From contig JASANE010021273.1 of the NCBI GenBank assembly GCA_030248225.1, positions 62,001-126,000 of the forward strand: a stretch of 64,000 nt of DNA, given 5' to 3'. Under the pieces are notes generated by a model, which saw only the letters and a list, made by a program, of their open reading frames with translations, had not been told where the DNA came from and searched no databases. Made by a program: the position numbers and the translations under genes. Origin of the DNA: Trileptium ribeirensis (lineage: Eukaryota; Nematoda; Enoplea; Enoplida; Thoracostomopsidae). This document shows positions 23,130 through 34,990 of the stretch, piece after piece; the first letter of the stretch is position 1; the number at the start of each line of letters is the position of its first letter.

Positions 23130-25340
23130 ATTCATTTCGCTGTTCATATAACGAAATTTGAGCTTTCCGTCTTGAATCAGCAGCTTCCTGAAAATAGTTG
23201 AGTGATGGCCATATAAGGCAGACATGTCCGCAGGGCTCTGCGATTCGGCTCAAACCTTTCAACGATTTACCAACCGTATATATAATGACTTATGTAATAT
23301 ATTAAATACATCGCTCGCGTAAGTATATTTACATAAGGTAACATCTCCGCCGGGCACTATGATTCGGTTCCATCCTTCCAACCATTTACCAAACATGCAT
23401 ATGTATGACTTGTATAATATATACTAAATATATCGCTTGCGTAGGTATATTTAAATATTTTATATAAATCATTGTATGTAATTATACAGTCCAAAATAAA
23501 ATTTTACAAATTCGAACACTGTTTTATAAAGTTAAGCATTTACTAATTGGGTTAGATCGGGTTCGATACGTGATCACATTGGATCCGATCACATTCTATC
23601 TGATGAAACCTAATTCTTCTCCTGCTGCGACTGTCTATAGTTAGCGTTCTGCGTATTTACCAAACACATTCATCGTATTTGGATCTGATAAAATTGCGCA
23701 TGCTCTATCCGAGAAGATCGTATTGGACGCAATGTGATCACAGTCATTCAGTGTGTGGAATATAACCAAGTCTTTATTGCTAGAAAACGATACTACTTCG
23801 AATCAAGGATACATGAACTGTTGTTATGTCAAGACGAACGAGTACACTGCAATAAATCAGCAAAGGTATAGTTATTAGTGCTTGATCACGTAAATAGTTT
23901 ATGGCTTCAGTCAATTACGTTTTGTGAAATCAACGTAGAGATCTATCAAAGTTTTCTGCAATTGCTATCTGTTTTGTCCTAATTCTACTTACTTAGTTAC
24001 TTTCATTTTATTCTGTCCTAGAAATTGCTATTTTTTCGAGTTATCTATCTAAATCTGTCTTTAAACCCAGGTCATCGAAATTAAAATAGCACACAAAATT
24101 TTGTAGTTTAACTCAATTCCGAAAGCTACTGGTAACAGTATAAATGCTTCTACTTTCTACATGACTCGTCATAAATATGTAAATGCATATTTTATACGGA
24201 TATACTGCCATTTTGAGTTGTGAATTATGATGGTTCAATAATCTCCGCAGTACACCTCACACGATATTGTCATTTAAGCCGGTTCTGGTTATTAAGTGTG
24301 TATATATTTTTAAGGCGCCTCACACCAGGTAGTAGCTGCTTGGAAAGAGTCAGTAGAAATAATGTCGCTTTTTCGGTTAAAAATGTCTCTTTCTGTTTAT
24401 AATTACATGGCACTGGCTTGAATTTCTAGACACCTCGAAATCTTAGGATGTTTCTCACACTAACCTTTACATTACAGTAGAGGAAGAGTCGTAATCGTAA
24501 GAAATACAACGATATTGGGAATATAACAGTTCCTAAAAATTTATCGACCACGGGACGTAGTTTTACTAGGTGTACAATTTTTTATAACCAGTACTGCATT
24601 TTGCGGTATTCGAATTTGACCATACGAAAAGTTGCCACAGAGCACAACTAAAAATTGGGTTGTAGGCAATTCATTTTAACATCGCAGCTATCAGACGTTC
24701 TAGTGATATTTGAGTACTGATCGATATCTTATTCGCGTGAGTTTATGTTCCGTGTACTAGAACGATATGAACGACATTTTACAGTTAGCAAAACATTGCG
24801 AATTTCTTCATATGCTTGGTCAACATTGCATGTGGTTGATTAGTTTCATTTGGGTTTTAGCTGTTATGTTTGTTCAACTAATTTTTACTGCATGCTATAC
24901 TATTTGTGTATATATTAATATGATTTATGTTTGTGCAACGTTTTGAATTTAACTCTTAATTTACCGATAGTGTAATAAATGTGATGTTGTTGGATTATAG
25001 TTAGCTATTTTATAGTATGCGCATATCAGATATTGATACCACAAGTGTGACATCAAAATGAAGCCTTGTGACTCTCCTATAAATTAAAAACAAGCAATGA
25101 GCTTTAACTCAAACTATTTTCATTGAACAAAAATATATTTATATTAATGCAGTTGTTTGTCTAAAGAAGGACCTTAATTCTAAATATTTTGCTAAAGTTA
25201 TATAGTAATATGGCAAAGCATTTACTCAATTTAGCTACTTTACACAAACTTAAGCGATCACACTAAATGATTTTAATCCTGTTGGTTTGAGTTTCAAACC
25301 AGTCCAAAATATTGTAAAAGTAATTGTTTAACCGTAACTA
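23130..25340. other. No recognisable gene; one short local duplication
   Basis: Around 23225 and 23345 there are two diverged copies of about 120 bp ('gattcggctcaaacctttcaacgatttaccaaccg' and 'gattcggttccatccttccaaccatttaccaaac', each followed by 'gactt..taatatat'). The rest holds only short chance ORFs. Confidence 0.5.
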
Positions 25341-25627
25341 CTTTCTTTCCAAGCGCAATGTTAGAATTAAGTAGATATTATTTTAAAATTTTATTAGACA
25401 ATTCTTTCCAAGCGCAGTGTTAGAATTAAGTAGATATTATTTTAAAATTTTATTAGACAATACTTTCGAAGCGCAGTGTTAGAATTAAGTAGATATTATT
25501 TTAAAATTTTATTAGACAATTCTTTCCAAGCGCAGTGTTAGAATTAAGTAGATATTATTTTAAAATTTTATTAGACAATTCTTTCCAAGCGCAGTGTTAG
25601 AATTAAGTAGATATTATTTTAAATCTA
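25341..25627. repeat. Tandem array, 59-bp unit, about 4.8 copies
   Basis: 'ttctttccaagcgcagtgttag' (or one-base variants) recurs at about 25343, 25402, 25461, 25520 and 25579. Copies are nearly identical, so the expansion is recent. Confidence 0.93.
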
Positions 25628-26139
25628 ACAAACTCACTAAAGGTTAACTTTGCAGATCGTCTTATCTTATGTAATCCAGAGAAGCTACTCTGACAGTATT
25701 GCGTTTACATCCAAATTACCTGAAAAGGTTTGAGCTAAAATTTTGATCTCAAGTTTTGAAACATTGCAATTTTCCTTTAAAAATCACCGTCCAATTTTGA
25801 TGATATCTTGAGATCAAAGTTGAGCAAAAAGTTAGAGTATATGTGGGTTTTAGACTTTTTTCACATGTTAAAAACTAATTTCTGAATATTAACTGCCGAG
25901 AGTTGAGAGAACGCAATACCGTCGAAATTATTTGAAAATATTAAAATATGTCAAACTAAATAAAATAAATAAACTGTCATAACGTAAATTGTCTAAATCT
26001 TTTGTAGTTTATCCCAAAAACAGTGGAATTAAGACGCGAACCATCAAATTTTCATGCTAACCGGATACACAAGCGCTTGATGAGATCCAATAATTTTTGA
26101 AATTTAAGCCTGTAAAGATCGTTTGTTCGGCCTATGGTT

Positions 26140-26450
26140 GGCAACGGGGAGGTAGATGTTAGGGCTTATATACCCGTAGTATGTACGGGAACCAATTTGT
26201 GAATTAGTTCCGTGGTTATAGATGTTGCAATGGAAATTACCAGATTAACATGTTTTATAGCAAAAAGCAGTGAAAGTAGAGTATTTAGTGACAGTAAGCT
26301 AAACCGTGGAGCTAGGAATCTAAAGTCTAAAAGTGCTATAATTTTGCGTGAATATCTTAAGCCAATAACGAAATTGATTTGACCAATCACTATTTACATG
26401 TGTGTCACTGAATTTATCGTAATTAAATATTGTAACGCCCAACTACCAAC
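26140..26450. repeat. Diverged dispersed repeat, related to 28600-28930
   Basis: Collinear similarity to 28600-28930 includes 'ccgtggttatagatgttgcaatggaaatt' versus 'tcgcggttacaaatgttgcaatgaaattt', and 'gtgtcac..atttatcgtaattaa' versus 'gtgtcac..atttcattgtaattaa'. Family unknown; divergence is high. Confidence 0.4.
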
Positions 26451-27084
26451 ACGGTAGTTAAGGGGAATACATCACGTATTTATTTGAGTTATTGTAAGGC
26501 TCTGTCTTTCCGAAACTGATGGTTGCTGTAATCCATTTAATTCTTTTGTTGCTCCCTAAATATCTAGAATCATGCATGATTGTCTTCTGTTGTCTTTCTG
26601 TCCACCCTGCATTTCATTTTTTTTGGTATTTGTTATTTTATTTAAAAGTTTAGATACATATTACATATATATTCAGCCAGAACTAAAAATTAAATGACAT
26701 GAACTTGTGACAGTTCATTACCAAGGTTTATTTGATGAAATTTAATGACTGAAACCTACCAACACAAAATCAGTTCAGTCGCAAGGGCATTCGCAACAAC
26801 TTTGACACTAAACCAGGATGTCTCTCTTAACTGTAACGTTGCAGCACACAAATTTATCTGAATACGAAAATCTTTATTCTGGTGCGTTGTTCATTATGTA
26901 CTATTTGTAATTAAGTGGAGCGAAGCGACGCGTTTTTGTTTTCGTCAGAGGGGGAAAATTCGGCACCGTCCGTTGAACTCCTCAATAAATACTGGGCCAA
27001 TTTAAAAAACTATTTGTCTGAAAGGCGAAATATCGGACAGGTGCAAGACATATTGTTTTTGTCAAAATCTGCTTTAGTTAAATA

Positions 27085-27640
27085 GTAATTACCTAATTAG
27101 TTAAGCCTGTTAGCCTATTTTTAGCATTTTCAAACAAAAATTACGTATTTTTCAATAAATAATTAGTGTAAAGCTACAATTTTGGTTCATATACTATATC
27201 TCGCCGTGGTGATTGTGAATCTGTTGTTTATTTGCTACTCTAGGAAGTTAAAAACATGCTAATTAGTTAATTAGCTAATTACTAATTAATTGTTAATTAG
27301 TTAAATTTTTGAAAATTTTCAAAGTGCTCAAAAATTAAAAATAAATTGCAGCCGGGGGTTTTCTATGCCTCTGATCACGAATATGACCTGAAGCTGTAAA
27401 ACCTGGTCGTATATGCTAATTAGGTGATTAATTAACTGCTAATTAGGCTATTTTATGCAAATTTTAAAATCACTTCAAAAATGCTAATTAGTTGCGCTTA
27501 GGGGTTTTCGATGTCGCCGATTATGAATATGTGACTTATAAAGCTCTATGATTTTATCATGGATGCTAATGAGGTAATTAATTAGCTAATTAGTTGATGT
27601 TACTAATTACCTAATTTTTTAGTTAGCGAGTTTTTTTGTA
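27085..27640. repeat. Diverged tandem repeat rich in TAATTA palindromes, about 150-bp unit
   Basis: Three to four diverged units each combine a cluster of GCTAATTAG/TTAATTA words with a phrase like 'ggggttttcgatgtcgccgattatgaatatg' (27360, 27510; weaker near 27205). The AT-rich words form many small palindromes. Confidence 0.55.
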
Positions 27641-27828
27641 TGGTAGATTTGACATCAATAGCCTAAAACGTGATACTTACTATAAATTGATTAAGTAGTT
27701 AGTTGAAACACATGTATACACAAATAAGATACCAAATACTTTCCTGTGCTCCGCTGACTTTTGTAATTTATTACGTTTCCTAGTTTATACTACTCCTTGG
27801 TGCGGTTTCGTGCTCTATAATAGAGCAT

Positions 27829-28039
27829 ACATGCTCAAGACATGAGGTCCCGTGGAGCGATAGCCGGGTCCGGGAAGTGTGGTTTAGGCGCGTTGGGCTC
27901 CGCGAAAAGTTTCTATTTGTTCAGCACCTGCGGAACCTCCGGGCGGGTCAAGTGACCTGTCAGGGGGATAGTAACTAAGCCTTCCGTGGAGGGTCCACAC
28001 TTCAGGGGTAGCTACACTTCTCCTCTCCTATGATCATGT
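27829..28039. mobile_element. GC-rich MITE-like element, copy 1
   Basis: A sharply GC-rich 211-bp island in AT-rich DNA. Its ends are imperfect inverted repeats (ATACATGCTCAAG on the left, CTATGATCATGTAC on the right). It shares the exact 13-mer GTTCAGCACCTGC with the similarly bounded island at 32217-32406. A small perfect palindrome, TGCTCTATAATAGAGCA, abuts the left end (27811-27827). No coding potential. Confidence 0.5.
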
Positions 28040-28599
28040 ACAATAAACAACACAAATTGTGGACTGTCGCAATTAACAAGATTTCTCAGTTGTTTTTGCA
28101 AATAGCACGTTTACTAACCTTCTACTAAATGTTTTCGTTCGCATTAATTTCTCGCATGCTTCCTTTGCTAACTGTAAATCTAGTGGCTGTCAGTGTAGGT
28201 ACAAAATATTCAGTAGTGAGGTGATAATTTTTGGGCTTAGCACAATATAACCTAAAAATTCTATATAAGCTGTAATTTTGAAGATATTTTGAAACCTATG
28301 AATTATTATTTAATAGAATTTTATAGTGTTTAAATTTTTGTGCAGCCTTAACTTGAAATCAGCTTTCATAATTACAAAATGTTATCTGTTTTGAACAGCA
28401 CAAACTGTTTGCTGTGTTTTAAGCTAAATTTATTTGAAAACTGATGAGATTGTATTGTATGTACTCATGGAAGCATAGTTTCTGGAAATGAAGTAGCGGA
28501 CAAACAATTGTGGGTTCTGTTGAAGAAACGATTACTTTTGTGATCTAAAAATTTAAAATTTAGGACAGAAAAGCGGGTTTGTTCCACCTGTCCATGTCA

Positions 28600-28930
28600 T
28601 CAACGGGTAGATAGATACAAAGGTATAAACACCTAATATTCAGGCGTAAAATTGCACACATCTGGGAAACGGTATCGCGGTTACAAATGTTGCAATGAAA
28701 TTTATTCAGTTTCGTGTTTCATCTTGTAAAATAACGAAAATGTGGCTTTTTCGGGAAACTAACTGAAGACGTAGAGCAACAAATGTATATAAATCTCAAA
28801 AGCGCAACAGTTTGCATCAGTTTGAACATTTTAAGCCCTCACCAACACTGTTTCTAACAATATGCATATTCAGTTAGTGTCACCCATTTCATTGTAATTA
28901 AGTGTCTTAAGGCCGAACTATTAAGACATT
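28600..28930. repeat. Diverged dispersed repeat, related to 26140-26450
   Basis: See the partner for the matched blocks. It lies 240 bases upstream of terminal exon B and shows no coding features. Confidence 0.4.
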
Positions 28931-29171
28931 ATATGAAAATATCTTGAGTTGTAAATAAAATCAAAAGATTGCGAAACGTTAACATTTGTCACTAAAAATC
29001 CAACATTCATACTAAAAAATTTGTATAAAATTTTGAGTTCAGATTTCGCTTGCTATTCGTTACAACAAACGTAAGGATAATTTTAGGCTGCTTTTTTGCA
29101 AAATTCTCGACTTATCAGAAATCATTTGCTTTATAGAGTGTAAACTATTGTTTTCAATGGTATACTTTCAG

Positions 29172-31407
29172 CTCAACAACAACCGCTACTTACGATGTCG
29201 CCGCCACTTCAAAGCCCGAGCAACCGCAACCGGTGCGAGTCCACAGTGTGAACAACATATTCTTAGAATCGTTCTGGCCCAAGTGTGTATTTTCTCTATC
29301 GGCTAAATCAAAGGACACCAGCGGCGTAACCGATGAGACCAATTCCGCACCGAAGCAAAATATATTTTTTGTTCCGGAGCGACATGGAATTATAGCGACC
29401 GATAGATATCATCAGTCGATGGAGCATCATGATGGCCGCGGCGACAACTCAACCAATCAACCGATACTTGCATACAGCGAGAAGAATGACGCCAACCCAC
29501 TGAGGGACCTCAGCTTAGTTATGGCACAAAAACCAACTAGCGTCAAAACCAACGAAGACGCTGTGACTTCGTTGTCCCCATGCGGAACAATATTGAACAA
29601 CTTTATCACGTTGACAGATAACAGTCATAGCAGCGACTATGGAGAGCTGCCTCTAACTGCTGGCGATTTATCTTACATTTACAATAACAGTCAATCACGT
29701 AATAGCCTTGACGATAGCAATAGGCCAACTCCGGTCATGTCGACGAAACCAACTCTAACAAGAATTGTCGCTAAAGAAACCGCCGATGCTGCACAAATCA
29801 GACAAACAAGTTCCTTGTCATCCGAAGTTCGAGATTATGTTCACTTGTCTGTTTTTGCTTCGTACGGGGATATAGGAAACTCGAATGACTTAACCTCTGG
29901 GACTGAGCGGAAGTCACAAATAATACGTTTTGTTCCAAATATTTCAACCGTAAACGCCAACAGTGTGACCAAAAACAACCAACAATTACAGCCACTATAC
30001 ACGACACCAACAACTAAACTCGCTCGGAATAATACGCCAACGACAGCTAACTCGAGCTGTAATAATTCTTGTAATCTGGATGATTATCGGAATAACAGTC
30101 AACCGCGGAATCATTTCCAAAATGTACGCAGCGACGAAGATGTTGATATGAAATACATACTATCAGTGCAGCCACATCTGGACAAACCATCGAACGCATT
30201 GTTGAACCAATTTGAGCGCATGATATATACTGCTACCACTCCAGCGAACGACTATGCACCTCGAATTGTTTCTAAAATTGGTAACAAAGACGACAACACT
30301 ACTATTAAAAATTCAAATGAATTTGTGCAACAACCATTGCGTTTGGAAAAATTTCACCAGCTATACTCGGTTCCTATTAAACGTCGAGGTGTGAATAATT
30401 TGAGTTACGAACAAAAGGACAACGCCATCACTCCAGCAGGAAAACCAAGGCCGAATTCGTTATCACATCTAAAGCCGGAAGAATGGTCAGAAAGCCAAGG
30501 ATTTGTAAGTCCTACTAGAAATGCGTTAGTGTCTGAATCGGTTCAGCTAGATGGCCCTATAACAGATACAGACACAATCGTCAAGCGGAAACTTGTTCGG
30601 ACGGGAAACAATTTTTTGTACCATGATCGAAACGGGCGTGAGGTGCGGAAGAGAAGACGTGATGAATATTGTGACGATGATGATGTCGATGGTTTGCACC
30701 TGCGGGGTGGCAACTGGTTTTCGTCACCAACAGCTTGTAACGAAGATGATGTTGCTATCCAAAAAACACAAAGTGACATCAACACAGATGCCACTAGTTC
30801 CGCTCTGGGCGTGACATTGCAAAACCAACACCTGCATCATAACGAAAAAATTTTAAGCACGAAAAGTGCCTTATTTAGCGAAGCTCAAGGCCATTTACAG
30901 AACGACGCTAGCAGTTTAGCAAATTCTCCACAAGCCACAGTTGGCTATATAGGAAATTGTTGCCGCACCAATAACAGCAATTGTAGCAGCAGTAGCTCTA
31001 CGTCAGGTATTAGCAGCACCGATGAAATTAACGCAGCACCGGGCATTGGTGGAGGGCCTCGAAGCGAACCTGATGGTATCACTAGGACGACTACAACTAC
31101 TGTGTCATCACTACGATTACCACAAGTTATTGATCCAAAGCTGTATTTAGCTCAGTACAAACGGCAACCATTAGCGGCTCCGCTAAAAATGCATATGAGA
31201 CCAGAAAAATATCAGCCCGGACACAATTCTGTCACGGAAGCTCGAAATCATACTAGTCCATCGAGCTGCAATCTAAACCAAGTTTTCGGGAATCGAAAGG
31301 TAAACGTACTAGCACCGCCGCCAAAACCTCCGCGTACTTTTGCCGCTTCAACTGTTGCTACGCACGGAAACGCTACCCAAATTGTGAAAGAAAGTGAAAT
31401 ATTATAG
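29172..31407 (+). CDS. Terminal coding exon B of a Ser/Thr/Asn-rich protein
   Basis: An acceptor (tactttcag) precedes position 29172. One base completes a codon, then 744 residues run open to TAG at 31405-31407. The frame has no ATG at its start, so it continues an upstream exon. The sequence is hydrophilic and mostly disordered, rich in Asn, Ser and Thr. It has a basic cluster followed by an acidic run (REVRKRRRDEYCDDDD, near residue 490), a Ser/Asn tract (NSNCSSSSSTSG) and a proline motif APPPKPPRTF near the C-terminus that fits a class II SH3 ligand (PxxPxR). The C-terminus is KESEIL. No enzyme or fold is recognised; a cytoplasmic tail or scaffold is one reading, a nuclear protein another. 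It has the same incoming phase as the exon at 17610. Confidence 0.85.
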
Positions 31408-31750
31408 GTCCGATATTGTTCGCTTAACGGTGTAGTTTTTCAATTCACGATTTTATAGCGTAAATTTTGCTAAAATTAATTATATTGTTGCGGTTATATA
31501 TTTTATAAGTCACTACTTATATGTGATGCCGATAAGTTGCGTTTTTGTCACTGTATTCGGTGGAACTTCTCAAAATTTTGCATCCTAACCTACGGCTAAT
31601 ATTGCACTCGTGACATATATGCGTTGGTACGATTATTACCTATGAAATGTTTTAAATGGCAAAACTAAGATTACCTCTGTATTTTTATTTATTAATGTAT
31701 CAAATTAGTACGAATACGTTCAGTGAAAATGATTGCGCATATCACTGTGA

Positions 31751-31756
31751 AATAAA
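31751..31756 (+). promoter_or_regulatory. Poly(A) signal AATAAA after terminal exon B
   Basis: A canonical hexamer 344 bases after the TAG of the exon at 29172-31407. A perfect 14-bp hairpin follows 43 bases later. Confidence 0.5.
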
Positions 31757-31798
31757 GGCGAAGTAGCATTCATTTTTATCTAGTGGATTTGGTGTTTA

Positions 31799-31829
31799 AT
31801 CGTATTACAAACTATGTTTGTAATACGAT
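31799..31829. other. Perfect 14-bp hairpin with a 3-nt loop
   Basis: ATCGTATTACAAAC (31799-31812) and its exact complement GTTTGTAATACGAT (31816-31829) flank the loop TAT. It sits just beyond the putative poly(A) signal of terminal exon B. Function unknown. Confidence 0.9.
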
Positions 31830-32216
31830 GCGTGTTGTTGCTAGCCATTGCAACATTGGTGCTTAATATATTACCAGCAAGTCACGCTTTTACTATAAGA
31901 CTAACTAACTGATTGTTTTTGGTACGAAAAGGCAGAGTGCTTTAGTTTGGATTAGTTGATTTTAAAGTTTACATCTAATACAAGTAATACATTGATCATT
32001 TGCTAATAAAGTTTTTTCTACGTCAGCTTATACTTACATATATTATCAGTATTACCCGGCTACAGAAATTAAACTCACTATTTAAATCCTGGATATATAT
32101 GTTCATTAAACATGCACATATATCGCTAATGCATATCAGAGGTGTCCAAGGCCCGTCGGCTAAGCGGAGTAAATAGCATTGGGAAGACGTCATATACTAT
32201 GCAGTTAATATATTAT

Positions 32217-32406
32217 ACATGCTTAAGGTCACGGAGGGTAGCCGGAACCTCAGGGTAAGCGCAGGGCTCCGGTATCTCAGGTTGTTTGTCGGCAGGCGGA
32301 GGGCGGGTGCCATGCCGTTGGGTGCCTACGTGTTCAGCACCTGCAGCGCCGCCATGCGGATCTGACGCCTCTGGGTTAACCCCTTTACTATCCCTTATGA
32401 GCATGT
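32217..32406. mobile_element. GC-rich MITE-like element, copy 2
   Basis: A 190-bp GC-rich island. The left end ACATGCTTAAGG matches the inverse of the right end CCTTATGAGCATGT with a 2-nt indel. GTTCAGCACCTGC (32332-32344) is shared with 27829-28039. The overlapping open frames on both strands (32213-32413, 32286-32573) follow from GC content and are not supported as genes. Confidence 0.5.
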
Positions 32407-33141
32407 ATGACATATACTCAATTATTTCGGAACACAGTTGTCGCGTCCTCTTAATGTCATTTTCGGCATTCGCTATATCTTGGCTTATTATCGCGACTCC
32501 GATTTCGTCACTGGCGCACGTAATAGATACTCTCTTGCAGAAATACTTTAAGAATCAATGTTATGATGCTTAAGTATACCCGATTATTGCGTAATATTTT
32601 GCGTTGCGCAGTATTTTCATGAGCCATCCTTGCCGTAATTGCACGAATGTGACCCAAGCAACAAATGCCAGGGCACGGCGAAGTTTCTTTGTGTTGTTAT
32701 GACACATTACGACAGTCTAGTGTTGCTATTACAACATTTTGTGGGTTTGGCGTTTCAAGTTTGCTGGTTAGCAGGTCGGTGTACATCATACAAGTAGGTA
32801 AGTATGGTTTAGATTACTCGATGCCTGGCTCAGATTTAAGCTGAGGAGCGTAACGTTAAATCTTTTACAAATAGAACAGTTTAGTGCGGGATGTTCGGAG
32901 GGTAATAGCGCCCCGACTTAATCTTTGAGATTAATCTTGAGGCATAGGTTTAATAGATTTAGTACCTATCGGTGCACAACCTGCATAGCTTCCTTTCCTC
33001 AGTTTGACTGACCCGATACCTTGTGGTTCCTGAACTTTATGGCGAGTGGGATGGACACATGCCACTACGAACTACCGTATCAAATTTGTGCCCGATATGC
33101 ACAAGGGCGTCGCGAGCATTTCAAAAGTAAAGCGTATATAA
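32407..33141. other. No recognisable gene
   Basis: Intergenic or intronic AT-rich sequence without clear repeats or coding signal. Confidence 0.4.
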
Positions 33142-33276
33142 GTGGGTATCGTATCTTACCATTTGTTTATTGTATATAAATCAAATATTTTTGTTTATTA
33201 CTAAAAAGTTGGTATCGTATCTTACCATTTGTTTATTGTATATAAATCAAATATTTTTGTTCATTACTAAAAAGTG
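33142..33276. repeat. Direct duplication, 66-bp unit, 2 copies
   Basis: 'ggtatcgtatcttaccatttg...ttactaaaaag' occurs at 33145 and 33211. The copies are almost identical, so the duplication is recent. Confidence 0.92.
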
Positions 33277-33911
33277 GGTGTGCGGTCCCCTTTAATCCCA
33301 TCTTGAGACGCCTCTGGATACAAACTAATATTTTAATTCTCGATCGTGTTTTCCAATTTTTCGGTTATACTTCCATGAATTATTGACCTATTTTAAATTT
33401 ACCGTAACATGACTTGTGAAAAATAAAGAAATCAAATTTAAATTCGTATCTTTTTACCCCTTTAAATTTATCTGAAATATAGACAAACATAGTTACCAAG
33501 TACATAAATATTCCTTTTGAATCTATGCTGATTATTATCGGTACAGTGCGACATCAAAAAAGATACTATTTTCAATTTCCAATTTTTTTTCAAAATTATT
33601 GTAATGTTCTAAACAAAATTTTGTCTGTGCGAAATTTGTTTCATTGCTAAAAAGTAGTGTTTGTAATTCAATTGTTGTTTAACAGAGCCTGAATTCACTC
33701 CTAAAAGGCAACGTGAGCGGAATAAAAGTACGATCGTTGCTATGACATTTACCAGACTAAGTCGGAAGCTAGCCCTCCAACTCCTGCACTAAATTGTCCC
33801 TTTTTAACACCTGAACGCACACTGTCAACCAGTGTGGACAGCTGACATTGTGCCTGCTGTGTTAATAGATCACACTTTTTAAAACTCATGGACGAACAAA
33901 AATTTCCCATA

Positions 33912-34612
33912 AATTTTATGGGTGCTACATAAAACCCAAAAATTTCTGGGTTATGCTAAGTTTGATGCACCCAGTAATTGTTCGGGTAGTGGTCGTAATG
34001 CACAGTAACTACTGAAACTTTGGGGTCATTTCGGCCAGAAATCCGTCAGTTTTGAAGATACAGCAATAATTTTAATACCATTCGAATTAGATCGATGAGC
34101 TTGTTCAGAAAATATTCATTTAAGCCATTTTTATAACATTTTTCAATTTGTCGAGTTCTCTTGGTGCCACTTACCCCAAATTTTCGAAAGTTATTTTTCT
34201 CGACAAATCTATAATTTCATATATTTGAACTACAGTTCATGGGCTAAAGAGTTATTTCCATTCATGAAAAATCTTAAGCCTAAGACCTTCGCACGAGAAC
34301 CAGTTTGGGTTCATTTTAACACCTTTCGACTCTGCTCGTCAATGGGGTTCGAATGATGGTTATAATTATAAGCGTATTGAGAGAAAAAATTTTCGAAAAT
34401 TTTGGGTACCAAGACGAACCCAAAAATCAAAATAATAATTTATCATATAAATGACTGAAATGGGTATTTTATGAACCAGATCGTCCAACTGAGTCGAATG
34501 ATACTAAAATTATAGCTGTATTTTCAAAATTGACCAATTCCGGGCTGAGGGTCTGACCGAAAAGCCCAAAATTTGTGGATTCTAATAAACTGATAAGCAC
34601 CCAATAAGTTTA
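33912..34612. mobile_element. Long inverted-repeat (foldback) element, about 700 bp
   Basis: The left arm (about 33912-34200) and the inverse of the right arm (about 34380-34612) align over roughly 250-300 bp. Examples: 'gtcagttttgaagatacagcaataatttta' matches the inverse complement 'gtcaattttgaaaatacagctataatttta', and the outer ends share 'ttatgggtgct'/'ttattgggtgct'. Arms are about 70-75% alike by eye. No transposase is visible. This fits a foldback/MITE-type DNA element of some age. Confidence 0.68.
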
Positions 34613-34726
34613 GCCATTTAAATCATGACTCAATAATTATAAATTTTGTGGAACAAATTTTATGCACTTCCTACAGTTCTAAAGGAGATTATCTATAACT
34701 GCGTTTGTCGCATGTCTGTTTGCACA

Positions 34727-34920
34727 TGCGTTATTATTCGTTTGCTTTGCGAGGTTCTTTAAGGAACAGTTCTTAGATAGCTCGATAGTTTACGTCCGCT
34801 GCTTTCACCCGTACAACCAGGGTTCGATACCTAGTACCGCCTTGACTTTGTCAAACACTGTATGATACACAAGTTAATTCCGGCGTTAGCGGGGTAAAGT
34901 TAGACCCGTGTCTCAATACA
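34727..34920 (+). mobile_element. tRNA-derived SINE, copy 1
   Basis: It shares with 61995-62190 the head 'tgcgttRttatt', 'gctttgcgaggttc.ttaag.aacag', a tRNA-like core ('gctcgatag...ctttcacccgt..a.cc.gggttcgat') and a tail ending near 'gacccgtgtctc'. The B-box GGGTTCGATACC is intact and the A-box is poor. It lies just beyond the 3' end of the ZP gene. Confidence 0.62.
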
Positions 34921-34955
34921 TATATGCAGGGCTGCGATTTGAGAGCGAGTCAAAC

Positions 34956-34961
34956 TTTAAT
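34956..34961 (-). promoter_or_regulatory. Candidate poly(A) signal ATTAAA of the ZP gene
   Basis: On the minus strand, ATTAAA lies 29 bases beyond the TGA of the last ZP exon. It is the common variant hexamer. No AATAAA is closer. Confidence 0.4.
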
Positions 34962-34990
34962 ACTGACCGGTATAATATCATGTTAGTAGT

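Noticed and set aside
22250..23262. Open minus-strand frames across the 58-bp array, with repeated SSWQFFTSTAGSSTWSRG-like peptides
   Set aside because: The period is not a multiple of three, so the same repeat is read in different frames. The openness follows from the repeat, not from coding selection.
33688..33795. bZIP-like basic patch TPKRQRERNKSTIVA after an acceptor-like site
   Set aside because: Only RERNK resembles a bZIP basic region; the following invariant residues and leucine heptads are absent and a stop comes soon.
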